Below are positions 38,392-46,187 of a DNA stretch of 64,000 nt, piece after piece. The notes beneath the pieces were generated by a model that saw only the letters and a program-made list of their open reading frames with translations, had not been told where the DNA came from and did no database searches. How positions within the stretch are numbered: position 1 is the first letter of the stretch; every line of letters starts with the position of its first letter. Both the position numbers and the translations under genes were made by a program. The DNA comes from Paenibacillus glycinis (GTDB lineage: Bacteria; Bacillota; Bacilli; Paenibacillales; Paenibacillaceae), in contig NZ_JAAAMV010000018.1 in the NCBI RefSeq assembly GCF_009909185.1, positions 87,181 to 151,180 of the forward strand, read 5' to 3'.

Positions 38392-39585
38392 TCACGTACG
38401 GGCGAGAAACTCGTTTATCGCCTCGGCCAAGCGATCGATGCCTTCTTCCAGCCGTTTGCCGGACGCATGCGCGATGCTTAACCGTAATCGATTTCGCGGC
38501 GCATCGGAGGCATAGAACGAAATGCCCGGATCGAACGTTACGCCCTTGGCCGACGCGCAGCGAAGCAGTGCCTCCGCATCAAGTCCTTCCGGCAGCGTCA
38601 GCCATAGAAACATGCCGCCTATCGGCGCCTCCCAAGCTAAGCCAACCCCGTCGTGCTTTCGGAGCAATGCCTGCAGCTGATTCATTCTTTCCATATAGGA
38701 CATGCTAATCTTGCGCAGATCGTCTTCGATATCATGATGGAGCAGGAGTTGGAGCAGCGTCTCCTGATCCCGCGCAAATTCGGGTGCCGCCTTCGCCTCC
38801 GCTTCGGCTTCGAGCAGCTTGTCGATTAGGGCGGTCCCGGCAACTGCCCATCCCGTCCGCAGCTGCGGCGATAGGGCCGCTGCAAACGTGCTCACGCAGA
38901 TCACGCCGTTTCCGCCGGTTTCTCGATCCATTGCGTACAATGACGGACGGGAATCGGATTCCTTATACAGAAGATCGCCGTAGGAATCTTCCTCCAGAAC
39001 GACGATACCATGACGCCGGCTTAATGCCAGCAGCGCTTCGCGGCGCGGCGCGCTCCATGACGTCGATGCCGGGTTTCCCAAGGCGGGCATCGCATGGATC
39101 AACTTCGGCCGATGCTCCTCGATAAGCCGCTCCGCTTCGGCAATAAGCATCCCTTCCCGATCGCATGGAGCTTGAAGGATCTCAATGCCGCTCGCTCTCA
39201 GCGCCCGCAAGATAGCCGGGTGCGAGGGCGTTTCGACAAGCGCCGAATCTCCCGGCGTCAGCAGCGCTTCGATGATGATTCGTACGGTTCGTTCCGGGTT
39301 GGCCGTCAGCAGGATTTCGGACGGCTCCGTTTGGATGCCTTTGCCGGCCATGCGCTTGGCAAGCAGCTCGCGGAGCGCCGGGATACCTTGCGGCGGCAAG
39401 GACCGCAGCCTAGCATCCCCGCCGCCCGCCGCCCGTTCGCGCGCCTGTTCGATCACTGCCGGCGATATCCCGCCTTCGGCCGGCAAATCGCCGGCAAACG
39501 AAATCGGTTGCCCGGGTAAGGCCAACATCTCCGACAATGATGCTTCGCCGCTTCGCAGCGCACGGCGCGCTAACCGATTCTTCAT
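38392..39585 (-). CDS. Aminotransferase-fold protein lacking the PLP lysine
   Basis: The 397-residue protein has the fold type I aminotransferase layout of the MocR/2-aminoadipate group, without the DNA-binding domain. Conserved parts are LPPQGIPALRELLAKRM, EILLTANPERTV, ALGNPASTSW with Asn171, EAPIGGMFLWLTLPEGLDAEALL and NRLRLSIAHAS with the substrate Arg. Two key residues differ. The pyridine-binding Asp is replaced by Glu199 (LEEDSYGDLLY), and the PLP-binding Lys is replaced by Ala236: the usual SxFSKxLxPxLRxGW reads STFAAALSPQLRTGW (codon 38880-38878, GCG). The frame is otherwise open and complete. It is probably a non-catalytic or altered member. ATG after GGGAGGG. Confidence 0.85.
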   Translation of the reverse strand: MKNRLARRALRSGEASLSEMLALPGQPISFAGDLPAEGGISPAVIEQARERAAGGGDARLRSLPPQGIPALRELLAKRMAGKGIQTEPSEILLTANPERTVRIIIEALLTPGDSALVETPSHPAILRALRASGIEILQAPCDREGMLIAEAERLIEEHRPKLIHAMPALGNPASTSWSAPRREALLALSRRHGIVVLEEDSYGDLLYKESDSRPSLYAMDRETGGNGVICVSTFAAALSPQLRTGWAVAGTALIDKLLEAEAEAKAAPEFARDQETLLQLLLHHDIEDDLRKISMSYMERMNQLQALLRKHDGVGLAWEAPIGGMFLWLTLPEGLDAEALLRCASAKGVTFDPGISFYASDAPRNRLRLSIAHASGKRLEEGIDRLAEAINEFLART

Positions 39586-39799
39586 AGTAAGCCGTCCCTC
39601 CCAATCCCAGTTGTCACAGTTTACGCAGCATCAGAAGCAGGTGCTACCCGGCCGCGGCAAAACCGTCACCTATAGCGCCGAATTCTTGGGGGCGCGGCGT
39701 TTAAAGCGGCATGCGCCGTGTCGGTTCGGACTTCCTCGCATGGGATTTCGTAACAAGTTGTTCACATCTTCGATCGTTTTCTTTTTGCGGTCCGTTGGG

Positions 39800-39805
39800 T
39801 ATAAT
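39800..39805 (+). promoter_or_regulatory. Candidate -10 element of the 32-residue gene
   Basis: TATAAT lies 58 bases before the ATG of the small membrane protein; only a weak T-rich -35 (near 39777-39782) is seen. Confidence 0.4.
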
Positions 39806-39863
39806 GAGGGGAGTGCTTGCGAAGCGACAAGCCGTATTACCGGCACCTTAGGGGGTATGAGGC

Positions 39864-39962
39864 ATGACAATTAACTTTCTGATCGTCCTTACCGTCTCCG
39901 TATTGTTTCTGATCGCGATGTTGACGGCGTCCTACAACGACGACAAGACCAAGGGCATGTAA
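39864..39962 (+). CDS. Small single-span membrane protein, 32 residues
   Basis: The frame encodes 32 residues: a hydrophobic span NFLIVLTVSVLFLIAMLTAS (about 4-23) and a charged tail YNDDKTKGM. The ATG at 39864 follows AGGGGG, a perfect -10 TATAAT lies 58 bases upstream, and a strong hairpin terminator follows the stop by 14 bases, so it is a complete transcription unit. I do not recognise the family. The size and form resemble stationary-phase or spore membrane peptides, but nothing in the sequence gives a function. Confidence 0.65.
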   Translation: MTINFLIVLTVSVLFLIAMLTASYNDDKTKGM

Positions 39963-39975
39963 GAGCTCGATTTCA

Positions 39976-40030
39976 TTAAAAAGAAGCTTTCAGCGGCTGT
40001 GACCAACAGCTGCCGAAAGCTTCTTTTTAA
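39976..40030. terminator. Bidirectional terminator
   Basis: AAAAAGAAGCTTTC and GAAAGCTTCTTTTT arms enclose an inner AGC/GCT pair. It lies between the small membrane gene (+) and the abrB-family gene (-). Confidence 0.9.
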
Positions 40031-40051
40031 TTTGTCCGCGCATTCCTGCGG

Positions 40052-40300
40052 TTAGCGCCGCAGCTGCGCCATGTCGGACATGCATTTGCCGCACAAGTAA
40101 CGTTCTTTAAACTCCCGAACATCCTCCAGCACGCCGCAAAAAACGCAGCGCGGGCGGTAGCGCTCCAAGATGATATGATCTCCCTGAACTAATATTTCCA
40201 CAGGATCGCCCTCGTTCATCTGATATCTCTTTCGAAGGGATTTGGGCAGCACAATGCGCCCGAGTTGGTCCACTTTACGCACAACGCCAGCCGGTTTCAC
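40052..40300 (-). CDS. AbrB-family transition-state regulator with CxxC pairs
   Basis: The 82-residue protein has the AbrB/SpoVT swapped-hairpin DNA-binding domain in residues 1-50: VVRKVDQLGRIVLPKSLRKR, then EGDPVEILVQGDHIILERY. The C-terminal part carries two CxxC pairs, Cys52/Cys55 (RCVFC) and Cys70/Cys73 (LCGKC), which could bind zinc; B. subtilis AbrB does not have this ribbon. It is probably AbrB or the paralogue Abh, a repressor of post-exponential genes. The start is GTG at 40300 after AGGAG. Upstream lie three GCAAAT/ATTTGC words (40389-40427) that could be control sites. Confidence 0.85.
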   Translation of the reverse strand: MKPAGVVRKVDQLGRIVLPKSLRKRYQMNEGDPVEILVQGDHIILERYRPRCVFCGVLEDVREFKERYLCGKCMSDMAQLRR

Positions 40301-40388
40301 AATTACACATCTCCTGTAGTCGCAATTTGTAAGCTATCATGTGATGACAGTTTTGCATCCTACATAGGTTCGATAGTAACGGATCAAT

Positions 40389-40427
40389 TCCTGCAAATTT
40401 TTATATTTGCTTAATATCCTGCAAATT
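40389..40427. repeat. Direct repeat TCCTGCAAATT with inverted copy between
   Basis: TCCTGCAAATT occurs at 40389-40399 and 40417-40427 (28-bp period), with ATTTGC between them at 40405-40410. It lies between trmL and the abrB-family gene. Two alternative short hairpins are possible on the minus strand. Confidence 0.55.
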
Positions 40428-40447
40428 CCGGCCGGAAAATCGCCGGT

Positions 40448-40912
40448 TTAGTCCAATCCCGGGAACCCCAGCTGACGAAAAGCTTCAAAGACGACGATCG
40501 CAACCGAGTTCGACAAGTTAAGAGACCTGACCTTATCTGTCATCGGCACGCGAATGCAGGTGTCCGGGTACGCGTCCAGAATGGACTGCGGCAGCCCTTT
40601 CGTCTCTTTGCCGAAAACGAAGAAATCCCCGTCGCGATAACTCTGTTCCGCATAAACCTTGGAGCTTCTGGTGCTGGCGCAGAAGAACCTCGCGTCCGGG
40701 AACATCGCCTGCAGCTCTTCGAACGAATCGTGGTAGCGGACGTCCACCGCGTACCAATAATCAAGGCCTGCCCGTTTCAGCGTCTTGTCGTCAGTTCGAA
40801 ACCCGAGCGGACGCACCAAATGAAGAATCGCCCCGGTCGCGGCGCAGGTACGCGCGATATTGCCCGTATTGGCCGGAATTTCCGGTTCGACGAGCACGAT
40901 ATGAAATGCCAT
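40448..40912 (-). CDS. trmL: tRNA (cytidine(34)-2'-O)-methyltransferase TrmL
   Basis: TrmL methylates the wobble ribose of tRNA-Leu. The 154-residue protein is a minimal SPOUT enzyme: HIVLVEPEIPANTGNIARTC (motif 1, core PEIPANTGNIARTC), FGKETKGLP (motif 2, SAM loop) and RSLNLSNSVAIVVFEA (motif 3), which form the trefoil knot. The ATG at 40912 follows GAGGTG; an in-frame start at 40930 is less likely. It is a single-gene unit in the same direction as the abrB-family gene, with 147 bases between. Confidence 0.95.
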   Translation of the reverse strand: MAFHIVLVEPEIPANTGNIARTCAATGAILHLVRPLGFRTDDKTLKRAGLDYWYAVDVRYHDSFEELQAMFPDARFFCASTRSSKVYAEQSYRDGDFFVFGKETKGLPQSILDAYPDTCIRVPMTDKVRSLNLSNSVAIVVFEAFRQLGFPGLD

Positions 40913-41024
40913 TGCCTGGAAACACCTCACTATATTTTACATAGCTTTTACGCTTGTTTAATCTTTTGTGAAAATTCGACCTTTACAATAGAACTATCAT
41001 TGCACGAAAAGGAGATCATAAACG

Positions 41025-41753
41025 ATGAAGAAGAAAATATTAATCGTCGATGACGAGCCTTCCATCTCCATGCTGCTGGAATTTAATTTGAAGCTAGCCG
41101 GCTACGAAGTCCGCTGCGTCCAAGATGGGGAGGCCGTATTCGACCTCTTGAAGCCGTTTCGTCCCGATCTCATCGTTCTCGATCTCATGCTTCCCAAAAT
41201 GGATGGCATCCAAGTGTGCCGCGAACTCCGCAAACAAAACAATGCCGTTCCCATCATCATGTTAACCGCCCTGCAAGACGTGACGGACAAAATTGCCGGT
41301 CTCGATAACGGCGCTGACGATTATATGACCAAACCCTTCTCTCCGCAGGAGTTGCTCTCCCGGATTCAGGCGATCTTCCGCAGAACCCAGGCTTTGCCCG
41401 GCGCGCGCGAGACGGTCGTTCATGAAATCGGACGCATGTCCGTGTTGGCCGAGCAGCGCGAGGTGCAAATCGAAGGAAAGCCGGTCGAGCTGACGCCGAA
41501 GGAATTCGAGCTGCTGCTCTTCCTCTGCCGCCACCGCGGCAAAGTGCTTAGCCGCCAACAGCTGCTTCATGGCGTATGGGATTATCACTTCCTGGGCGAT
41601 ACGCGGATCGTCGACGTCCATATCAGCCATCTGCGCGATAAGATCGAGAAGAATGCCCGTACCCCGGAGTATATCATGACCGTCCGCAACGTCGGTTACA
41701 AACTCTCCGGACCGGGAAGCGCGACAGGCACAGCCGATTCTTCGCTGGCCTAA
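41025..41753 (+). CDS. OmpR/PhoB-family response regulator (orphan)
   Basis: The 242-residue protein has a receiver domain (1-120) with the acidic pocket DDE (9-11), the phospho-Asp in DLIVLDLMLPKMDG (about 53), Thr in MLTALQ and Lys in MTKPFSP. A winged-helix DNA-binding domain follows (about 135-230): VELTPKEFELLLFLCRHRGKVLSR and VDVHISHLRDKI and TVRNVGYKL. No histidine kinase gene is next to it. It resembles the PhoP/WalR group, but the partner and targets are not clear from sequence. ATG after AAAGGAG. It ends at its own terminator. Confidence 0.88.
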   Translation: MKKKILIVDDEPSISMLLEFNLKLAGYEVRCVQDGEAVFDLLKPFRPDLIVLDLMLPKMDGIQVCRELRKQNNAVPIIMLTALQDVTDKIAGLDNGADDYMTKPFSPQELLSRIQAIFRRTQALPGARETVVHEIGRMSVLAEQREVQIEGKPVELTPKEFELLLFLCRHRGKVLSRQQLLHGVWDYHFLGDTRIVDVHISHLRDKIEKNARTPEYIMTVRNVGYKLSGPGSATGTADSSLA

Positions 41754-41775
41754 TCTTCACGCCGTGTTCCAATCA

Positions 41776-41816
41776 GAAGACCGCCGTCCAATTGAGGACC
41801 GGCGGTCTTCTTTTTG
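41776..41816 (+). terminator. Terminator after response regulator
   Basis: AAGACCGCCGGTCC-type stem: GAAGACCGCCGTCC and GGACCGGCGGTCTTC arms and a TTTTTG tail. Confidence 0.9.
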
Positions 41817-41890
41817 TTATTCCCCATTATAAACATGGCTTGGGCTGACCGGAGGGTTGGGATGGAGTCGGAAAAGCGTTAGCGTTCGCC

Positions 41891-41948
41891 TTTGCAGTTT
41901 GATTTCTACCGCTAATCTCTCATCTAATCAAAGGAAATCGAACTGCAA
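41891..41948. repeat. Long imperfect inverted repeat
   Basis: TTGCAGTTTGATTTC (41892-41906) pairs with GAAATCGAACTGCAA (41934-41948), with a single G-T mismatch and a 27-base loop. There is no T run and it is 63 bases beyond the serC stop. It resembles a REP- or MITE-like repeat rather than a terminator. Confidence 0.6.
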
Positions 41949-42011
41949 CAGCGATTGAAGGCCCATGCCGACCCGCAGGTCAAATTCCCCAACCATGCTT
42001 TTTTATGCGTT

Positions 42012-43106
42012 TTATTCGTTGCGCTTCCGGAAATCCGCCATGAATTCCGCCAGCGCTTTGCAGCTCTCCAGCGGCACGGCATTATAGGTCGAAGCGCGCA
42101 GACCGCCCACGCTGCGATGTCCTTTCAGCCCGACGAAGCCTTGCTGCTCGGATTCCTTGACGAACTGCTTCTCCAGCTCTTCCGTGCCGAGGCGGAACGT
42201 GATGTTCATCAGGGAACGGCTGCCAAGGTCCGCGAAGCCGCGATAGAAACCGCCGCTTTGGTCGATCGCATCGTAGATCAGCTTCGTTTTATCGCGGTTA
42301 AGCTGCTCCATCGCAGCGACGCCGCCTTTCGCTTGCACCCACTTGAGCATCAGGCCGACCAGGTAAACGGAGAAAGAAGGCGGCGTGTTGTACAGGGAGT
42401 TGTTTTTGACGTGCGTGTCGTAACGAAGCATGGTCGGGAGCGTCTTCGGACTGGATTCGACAAGATCCTCGCGAACGATGACGATGGTTACGCCCGAAGG
42501 TCCCAAGTTTTTTTGCGCGCCAGCGTAAATCATGCCGAATTGGCTCACATCGACGGGACGGCTCAGAATATCGCTGGACAAATCGCCGATCAGCGTCACG
42601 TCTCCGGTCGCCGGATAAGCGGCATATTGCGTGCCCTCGATCGTTTCGTTGGACGTGATGTGCAGGTAAGCCGCGTTATCGGGAACCCGGATCTCGCTCA
42701 GCTGCGGGATGCGGTTGAATCTGTCGGCTTCCGACGTCGCCGCGATTGCCGTATCGCCGAACAGCTTCGCTTCTTTGATGGCCTTATCCGCCCAGCTTCC
42801 GGTATGCACGAACGCGGCCGTCTTGCCCGCCGTCAGCAAATTCATCGGAATCATCGCGAATTGCGTGCTCGCACCGCCTTGCAGGAATAAGATTTTATAA
42901 TGGCTCGGGATGCCGTATAATTCGCGCAGCAGCGACTGGGCTCCGTCGTTGACGCCCTCGAAAACGCTGCTTCGGTGCGACATTTCCATAATGGACATGC
43001 CCGCCCCCGCATAATCGATAAATTCCTCTTGCGCTTGCTGCAGCACTTCCAACGGCAGCGCCGCGGGTCCGGCATTAAAGTTGTACGCGCGATTCGTCAC
43101 TGACAC
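42012..43106 (-). CDS. serC: Phosphoserine aminotransferase SerC
   Basis: SerC makes phosphoserine from phosphohydroxypyruvate and glutamate. The 364-residue protein begins with the typical AYNFNAGPAALPLEVLQQAQ, has MSIMEMSHRSSVFE, FLQGGASTQFAMIPMNLL, and the PLP lysine K199 in IYAGAQKNLGPSG. The end RSVGGLRASTYNAVPLESCKAL carries the phosphate-binding Arg residues. The start is one of two GTG codons: 43106, or 43100, which has better spacing to GGAG. It is a single gene, downstream of glnA in the same direction but behind a terminator. Confidence 0.96.
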   Translation of the reverse strand: MSVTNRAYNFNAGPAALPLEVLQQAQEEFIDYAGAGMSIMEMSHRSSVFEGVNDGAQSLLRELYGIPSHYKILFLQGGASTQFAMIPMNLLTAGKTAAFVHTGSWADKAIKEAKLFGDTAIAATSEADRFNRIPQLSEIRVPDNAAYLHITSNETIEGTQYAAYPATGDVTLIGDLSSDILSRPVDVSQFGMIYAGAQKNLGPSGVTIVIVREDLVESSPKTLPTMLRYDTHVKNNSLYNTPPSFSVYLVGLMLKWVQAKGGVAAMEQLNRDKTKLIYDAIDQSGGFYRGFADLGSRSLMNITFRLGTEELEKQFVKESEQQGFVGLKGHRSVGGLRASTYNAVPLESCKALAEFMADFRKRNE

Positions 43107-43251
43107 TCACTCCACTCTTCGATTTGCTTATGAGTATGATAGCAATTTTGCGGCTTGGCATCAAGTCATAAAGTCGAACAAAAACGAAATTATGCATGAA
43201 CAATATTCGGATTTAGCCATTCCGTCCGATCCCCAATTTCGTACTCCAAAC

Positions 43252-43281
43252 GAAAAGCGAGCCCTCCGGAGAGGACTCGCC
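43252..43281 (-). terminator. Terminator after glnA
   Basis: On the minus strand GCGAGTCCTCT and GGAGGGCTCGC arms are followed by TTTTCGTTT, 24 bases after glnA. Confidence 0.85.
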
Positions 43282-43304
43282 AAGAAATCGTATATAAGCG
43301 CGAA

Positions 43305-44729
43305 TTAGCAATCGAAGTACAGGCTGTACTCGTGCGGATGAACGCGGATTGCGACGGCTTTTGCTTCGGCGCGTTTGAATGCGACGTAGTTATCGATGAA
43401 GTCCTGCGTGAATACGCCGCCTTCGGTCAAGAACTCGGAATCGGCTTCCAGAGCGTCAAGCGCTTCGTCCAGGGAACCTGGTACCGAACGGATTTCCTTC
43501 TTGTCTTCGTCGGACAGTTCATAGATGTTTTTGTCGAACGGTCCATAGCCAAGCGCGATCGGATCCAGCTTGCGTTTGATGCCGTCCAGACCTGCAAGCA
43601 GCATCGCTGCGAATGCCAGGTAAGGGTTAGCCGTGGAATCCGGCGTACGGAACTCGATGCGGCAGCCTTTCGGCGTTACGGCAGCAACCGGAATACGGAT
43701 TGCAGCGGAACGATTGCCTTTCGAGAATACGAGGTTAACCGGTGCTTCGTAGCCCGGAACCAGACGTTTGAACGAGTTCGTCGAAGGGTTCGTGATCGCG
43801 ATCAGCGCCGGAGCGTGATGCAGGATACCTCCGATGTAGTTCAGTGCCAGCGGGCTCAGGTTGGCGTAAGCGCCTTTCTCGTAGAACAACGGGGAATCGC
43901 CGTTGAAGATCGAGCTGTGCACGTGCATCCCGCTGCCGTTGTCGCCGAAAAGCGGTTTAGGCATGAAGGTTGCGACTTTGCCCCATTGGCGGGCAACGTT
44001 GTTGATGATGTATTTGTATTTCAGAAGGTTATCGGCTGTTTTCGTCAGCGTGTCGAAACGGAAGTTGATTTCCGCTTGGCCGGCCGTAGCGACTTCGTGG
44101 TGATGGCGCTCGACGCGAAGGCCGGATTCTTGCATCAAACGAACCATTTCGCTGCGGATGTCTTGTTGGGAATCGACCGGAGCAACCGGTACATAGCCGC
44201 CTTTGACAGGGACTTTGTAACCAAGGTTTCCGCCCTCTTCCGTTTTAGCCGTGTTCCAGCCCGCTTCGGCGGAATCAACGGAGTAGAAGGAAGTGTTCAT
44301 TTTGCTTTCGTAGCGAACATCGTCGAAAATGAAGAATTCCGATTCAGGCGCGAAGAAAGCTGCCGTACCCACGCCTGTCGTTTGCAGATATTCTTCCGCT
44401 TTTTGCGCGATGCTGCGCGGATCGCGCTCGTAACGCTCGCCATCCGGCGTAAAGATGTTGCACATAATATTCAATGTTGGATGATCGGTGAAAGGATCGA
44501 TGAAGCTGGAATCCGTGTCCGGCATCATAACCATGTCGGACTCCTCGATACCGCGGAAACCCGGGATCGACGAACCGTCGAAAGCTACGCCGTTAACAAA
44601 TGTATCGGCATCCACTTCCGTCGCAGGAAGCGTGATGTGATGCGCGTGGCCGGAAAGATCCACGAAACGGAAATCGACAAACATGATGCTGTTTTCTTTA
44701 ATCGTGTCCAAAACATTTTGAACTGACAT
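43305..44729 (-). CDS. glnA: Glutamine synthetase, type I (GSI-beta-like length)
   Basis: GlnA makes glutamine from glutamate, ammonia and ATP. The 474-residue protein has the beta-grasp N-terminus with FDGSSIPGF (50-58) and the catalytic motifs FAPESEFFIFD, HHHEVATAGQAEINFRF, KPLFGDNGSGMHVHSS (ATP site), NPSTNSFKRLVPGYEAPVN and RIEFRTPDSTANPYL. Most Bacilli have a 444-residue GSI-alpha; the longer form with an insertion near residues 145-185 and the ending HPHEYSLYFDC is closer to GSI-beta of cyanobacteria and proteobacteria. Tyr403 (DKNIYEL) aligns with the adenylylated Tyr of enterobacteria but is also found in forms that are not adenylylated. No glnR gene precedes it, but a TnrA/GlnR box does. 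ATG after GGAGG. Confidence 0.95.
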   Translation of the reverse strand: MSVQNVLDTIKENSIMFVDFRFVDLSGHAHHITLPATEVDADTFVNGVAFDGSSIPGFRGIEESDMVMMPDTDSSFIDPFTDHPTLNIMCNIFTPDGERYERDPRSIAQKAEEYLQTTGVGTAAFFAPESEFFIFDDVRYESKMNTSFYSVDSAEAGWNTAKTEEGGNLGYKVPVKGGYVPVAPVDSQQDIRSEMVRLMQESGLRVERHHHEVATAGQAEINFRFDTLTKTADNLLKYKYIINNVARQWGKVATFMPKPLFGDNGSGMHVHSSIFNGDSPLFYEKGAYANLSPLALNYIGGILHHAPALIAITNPSTNSFKRLVPGYEAPVNLVFSKGNRSAAIRIPVAAVTPKGCRIEFRTPDSTANPYLAFAAMLLAGLDGIKRKLDPIALGYGPFDKNIYELSDEDKKEIRSVPGSLDEALDALEADSEFLTEGGVFTQDFIDNYVAFKRAEAKAVAIRVHPHEYSLYFDC

Positions 44730-44808
44730 TAGGTATTTCCTCCATTTCCGAACATTTGCGATGTGTAGGACGTTAATTGTTCAACTTCTGCACTGAAACT
44801 ATGACGTT

Positions 44809-44883
44809 ATTATAGAATTAAGGCCAATCTTCGTCAATAGCTATGTTAGGTATTTTTTGACCCTATTGTAAGCTAACTTCACA
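44809..44883 (-). promoter_or_regulatory. glnA promoter with TnrA/GlnR box
   Basis: On the minus strand TTGACG (44837-44832) and TATAAT (44814-44809) are 17 bases apart. Further upstream, TGTGAAGTTAGCTTACA (44883-44867) matches the TnrA/GlnR consensus TGTNAN7TNACA exactly, centred about 73 bases before the expected start of transcription. A weaker half-site (CCTAACA) lies between. Confidence 0.8.
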
Positions 44884-44926
44884 TAATTTTCATTTATCAT
44901 TTCAGCGGCGAAATCCGGTTAAAAAT

Positions 44927-44963
44927 GAAAGCCGAAACGCCCCTCGGGAGAGGCGTTTCGGCT
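44927..44963 (-). terminator. Terminator after DAHP synthase
   Basis: On the minus strand GCCGAAACGCC and GGCGTTTCGGC arms are followed by TTTCATTTTT, 36 bases after the gene. Confidence 0.88.
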
Positions 44964-44998
44964 TCGCGTTTCCTACAACGACGCCGCTTGCGCGCCGT

Positions 44999-46060
44999 TT
45001 ATTTGATCCATGTCGTAAAATATGCCGCGGGTTCCTTCGGCGTATCGAACCGCTTGCCAACGAGGTTGCCGAGCTGCTCCAGCTCCTTCAGCAGCTTCGC
45101 GAATTGGTCCGGGAACAGGGATTGAACGCCGTCGCCCGTCATGGAGTTGTCGGGGTCGGTATGCATCTCGATAATCAGCCCGTTCGCTCCCGCGGCAACG
45201 GAAGCTTTGGACATCGGTTCCACCAGCTCGCGGCGCCCCGTGCCGTGGCTCGGGTCCGAGATGACCGGCAGATGGCTCAGCCCTTGCAGCACCGGAATGG
45301 CAGCCAAATCCAACGTATTGCGCGTGTACGTCTCGAATGTTCGGATTCCGCGCTCGCATAGCATAACGTTCGGATTTCCGCCGGCAAGGATGTATTCCGC
45401 GGCATTCAGGAATTCGTCGTAGGTCGCGCTGAACCCGCGTTTGAGCAGCACCGGCGTTTTGACCGTGCCGAGCTTGCGAAGCAAGTCGAAGTTCTGCATA
45501 TTGCGGGTGCCGACCTGAAGAATATCGGCGTATTCGCAGCATACGTCCACGTATTCCGGCGTCATGACTTCGGTAATCGTTAGCAGGCCATGCTTCCTGC
45601 CCGCTTCCGCCATCATCGCCAGTCCCTCTACGCCGATGCCCTGAAAGCTGTACGGGCCCGTGCGCGGTTTGAAAGCCCCGCCGCGAAGCACTTGGCCGCC
45701 GGCCGCCTTGACCAGACGGGCGATCTCGTCGATTTGCTCCTGCGTCTCCACGGCGCAGGGGCCGCCCATGATCGTCAGATTGTCGCCGCCGATCTTGACG
45801 CCCTTGATATCGATGATCGTATCGTCGGGATGGAAATCGCGGCTCGCGAGTTTGTAGGATTTCGAGATTTTGATGACGTTTTCGACGCCCTTCATTTGAC
45901 GCAGATGCTCCGCAAGCGTCGGCTCCGCCTTGCCGATGATGCCGATGACCGTACGGTCCGTTCCCCGCGACACATGCGCCTGCACGCCCGCCCGCTCGAT
46001 ATGCTGGACAATTTCCAGGATTCTCTCTTCCGGTTCGTTGTTCTTCGTAATGACGATCAT
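44999..46060 (-). CDS. aroF: 3-deoxy-7-phosphoheptulonate (DAHP) synthase, type I-beta
   Basis: DAHP synthase starts aromatic amino acid synthesis from PEP and erythrose 4-phosphate. The 353-residue protein has an N-terminal ferredoxin-like regulatory domain (1-70, MIVITKNNEPEERILEIVQ) and a TIM barrel (about 85-340) with IMGGPCAVET (metal Cys), LRGGAFKPRTGPYSFQG, NMQNFDLLRKLG, VLLKRGFSATYDEFLNAAEYI and VISDPSHGTGRRELV, all PEP and metal-site motifs. The regulatory domain suggests feedback control by an aromatic amino acid. ATG after GGAGGAG. It is a single gene between glnA and the DUF2062 gene. Confidence 0.95.
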   Translation of the reverse strand: MIVITKNNEPEERILEIVQHIERAGVQAHVSRGTDRTVIGIIGKAEPTLAEHLRQMKGVENVIKISKSYKLASRDFHPDDTIIDIKGVKIGGDNLTIMGGPCAVETQEQIDEIARLVKAAGGQVLRGGAFKPRTGPYSFQGIGVEGLAMMAEAGRKHGLLTITEVMTPEYVDVCCEYADILQVGTRNMQNFDLLRKLGTVKTPVLLKRGFSATYDEFLNAAEYILAGGNPNVMLCERGIRTFETYTRNTLDLAAIPVLQGLSHLPVISDPSHGTGRRELVEPMSKASVAAGANGLIIEMHTDPDNSMTGDGVQSLFPDQFAKLLKELEQLGNLVGKRFDTPKEPAAYFTTWIK

Positions 46061-46152
46061 AGGAAACCGCTCCTCCTCTATCGCGCTTAGACGCGTATAC
46101 GCTTTTAAGCTTCGACGCTTTTTGGCTTTTAATCACTAAAGTAAATATACAA

Positions 46153-46183
46153 GAAAAAACCGGCCTCGTCAAGAGACCGGCTG
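46153..46183 (-). terminator. Terminator after the DUF2062 gene
   Basis: On the minus strand CCGGTCTC and GAGGCCGG arms with a TTTTTTCTT tail. Confidence 0.78.
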
Positions 46184-46187
46184 GCGT

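Noticed and set aside
43332..44726. 464-codon plus-strand frame opposite glnA
   Set aside because: Antisense to glnA, no ribosome site, no known fold.
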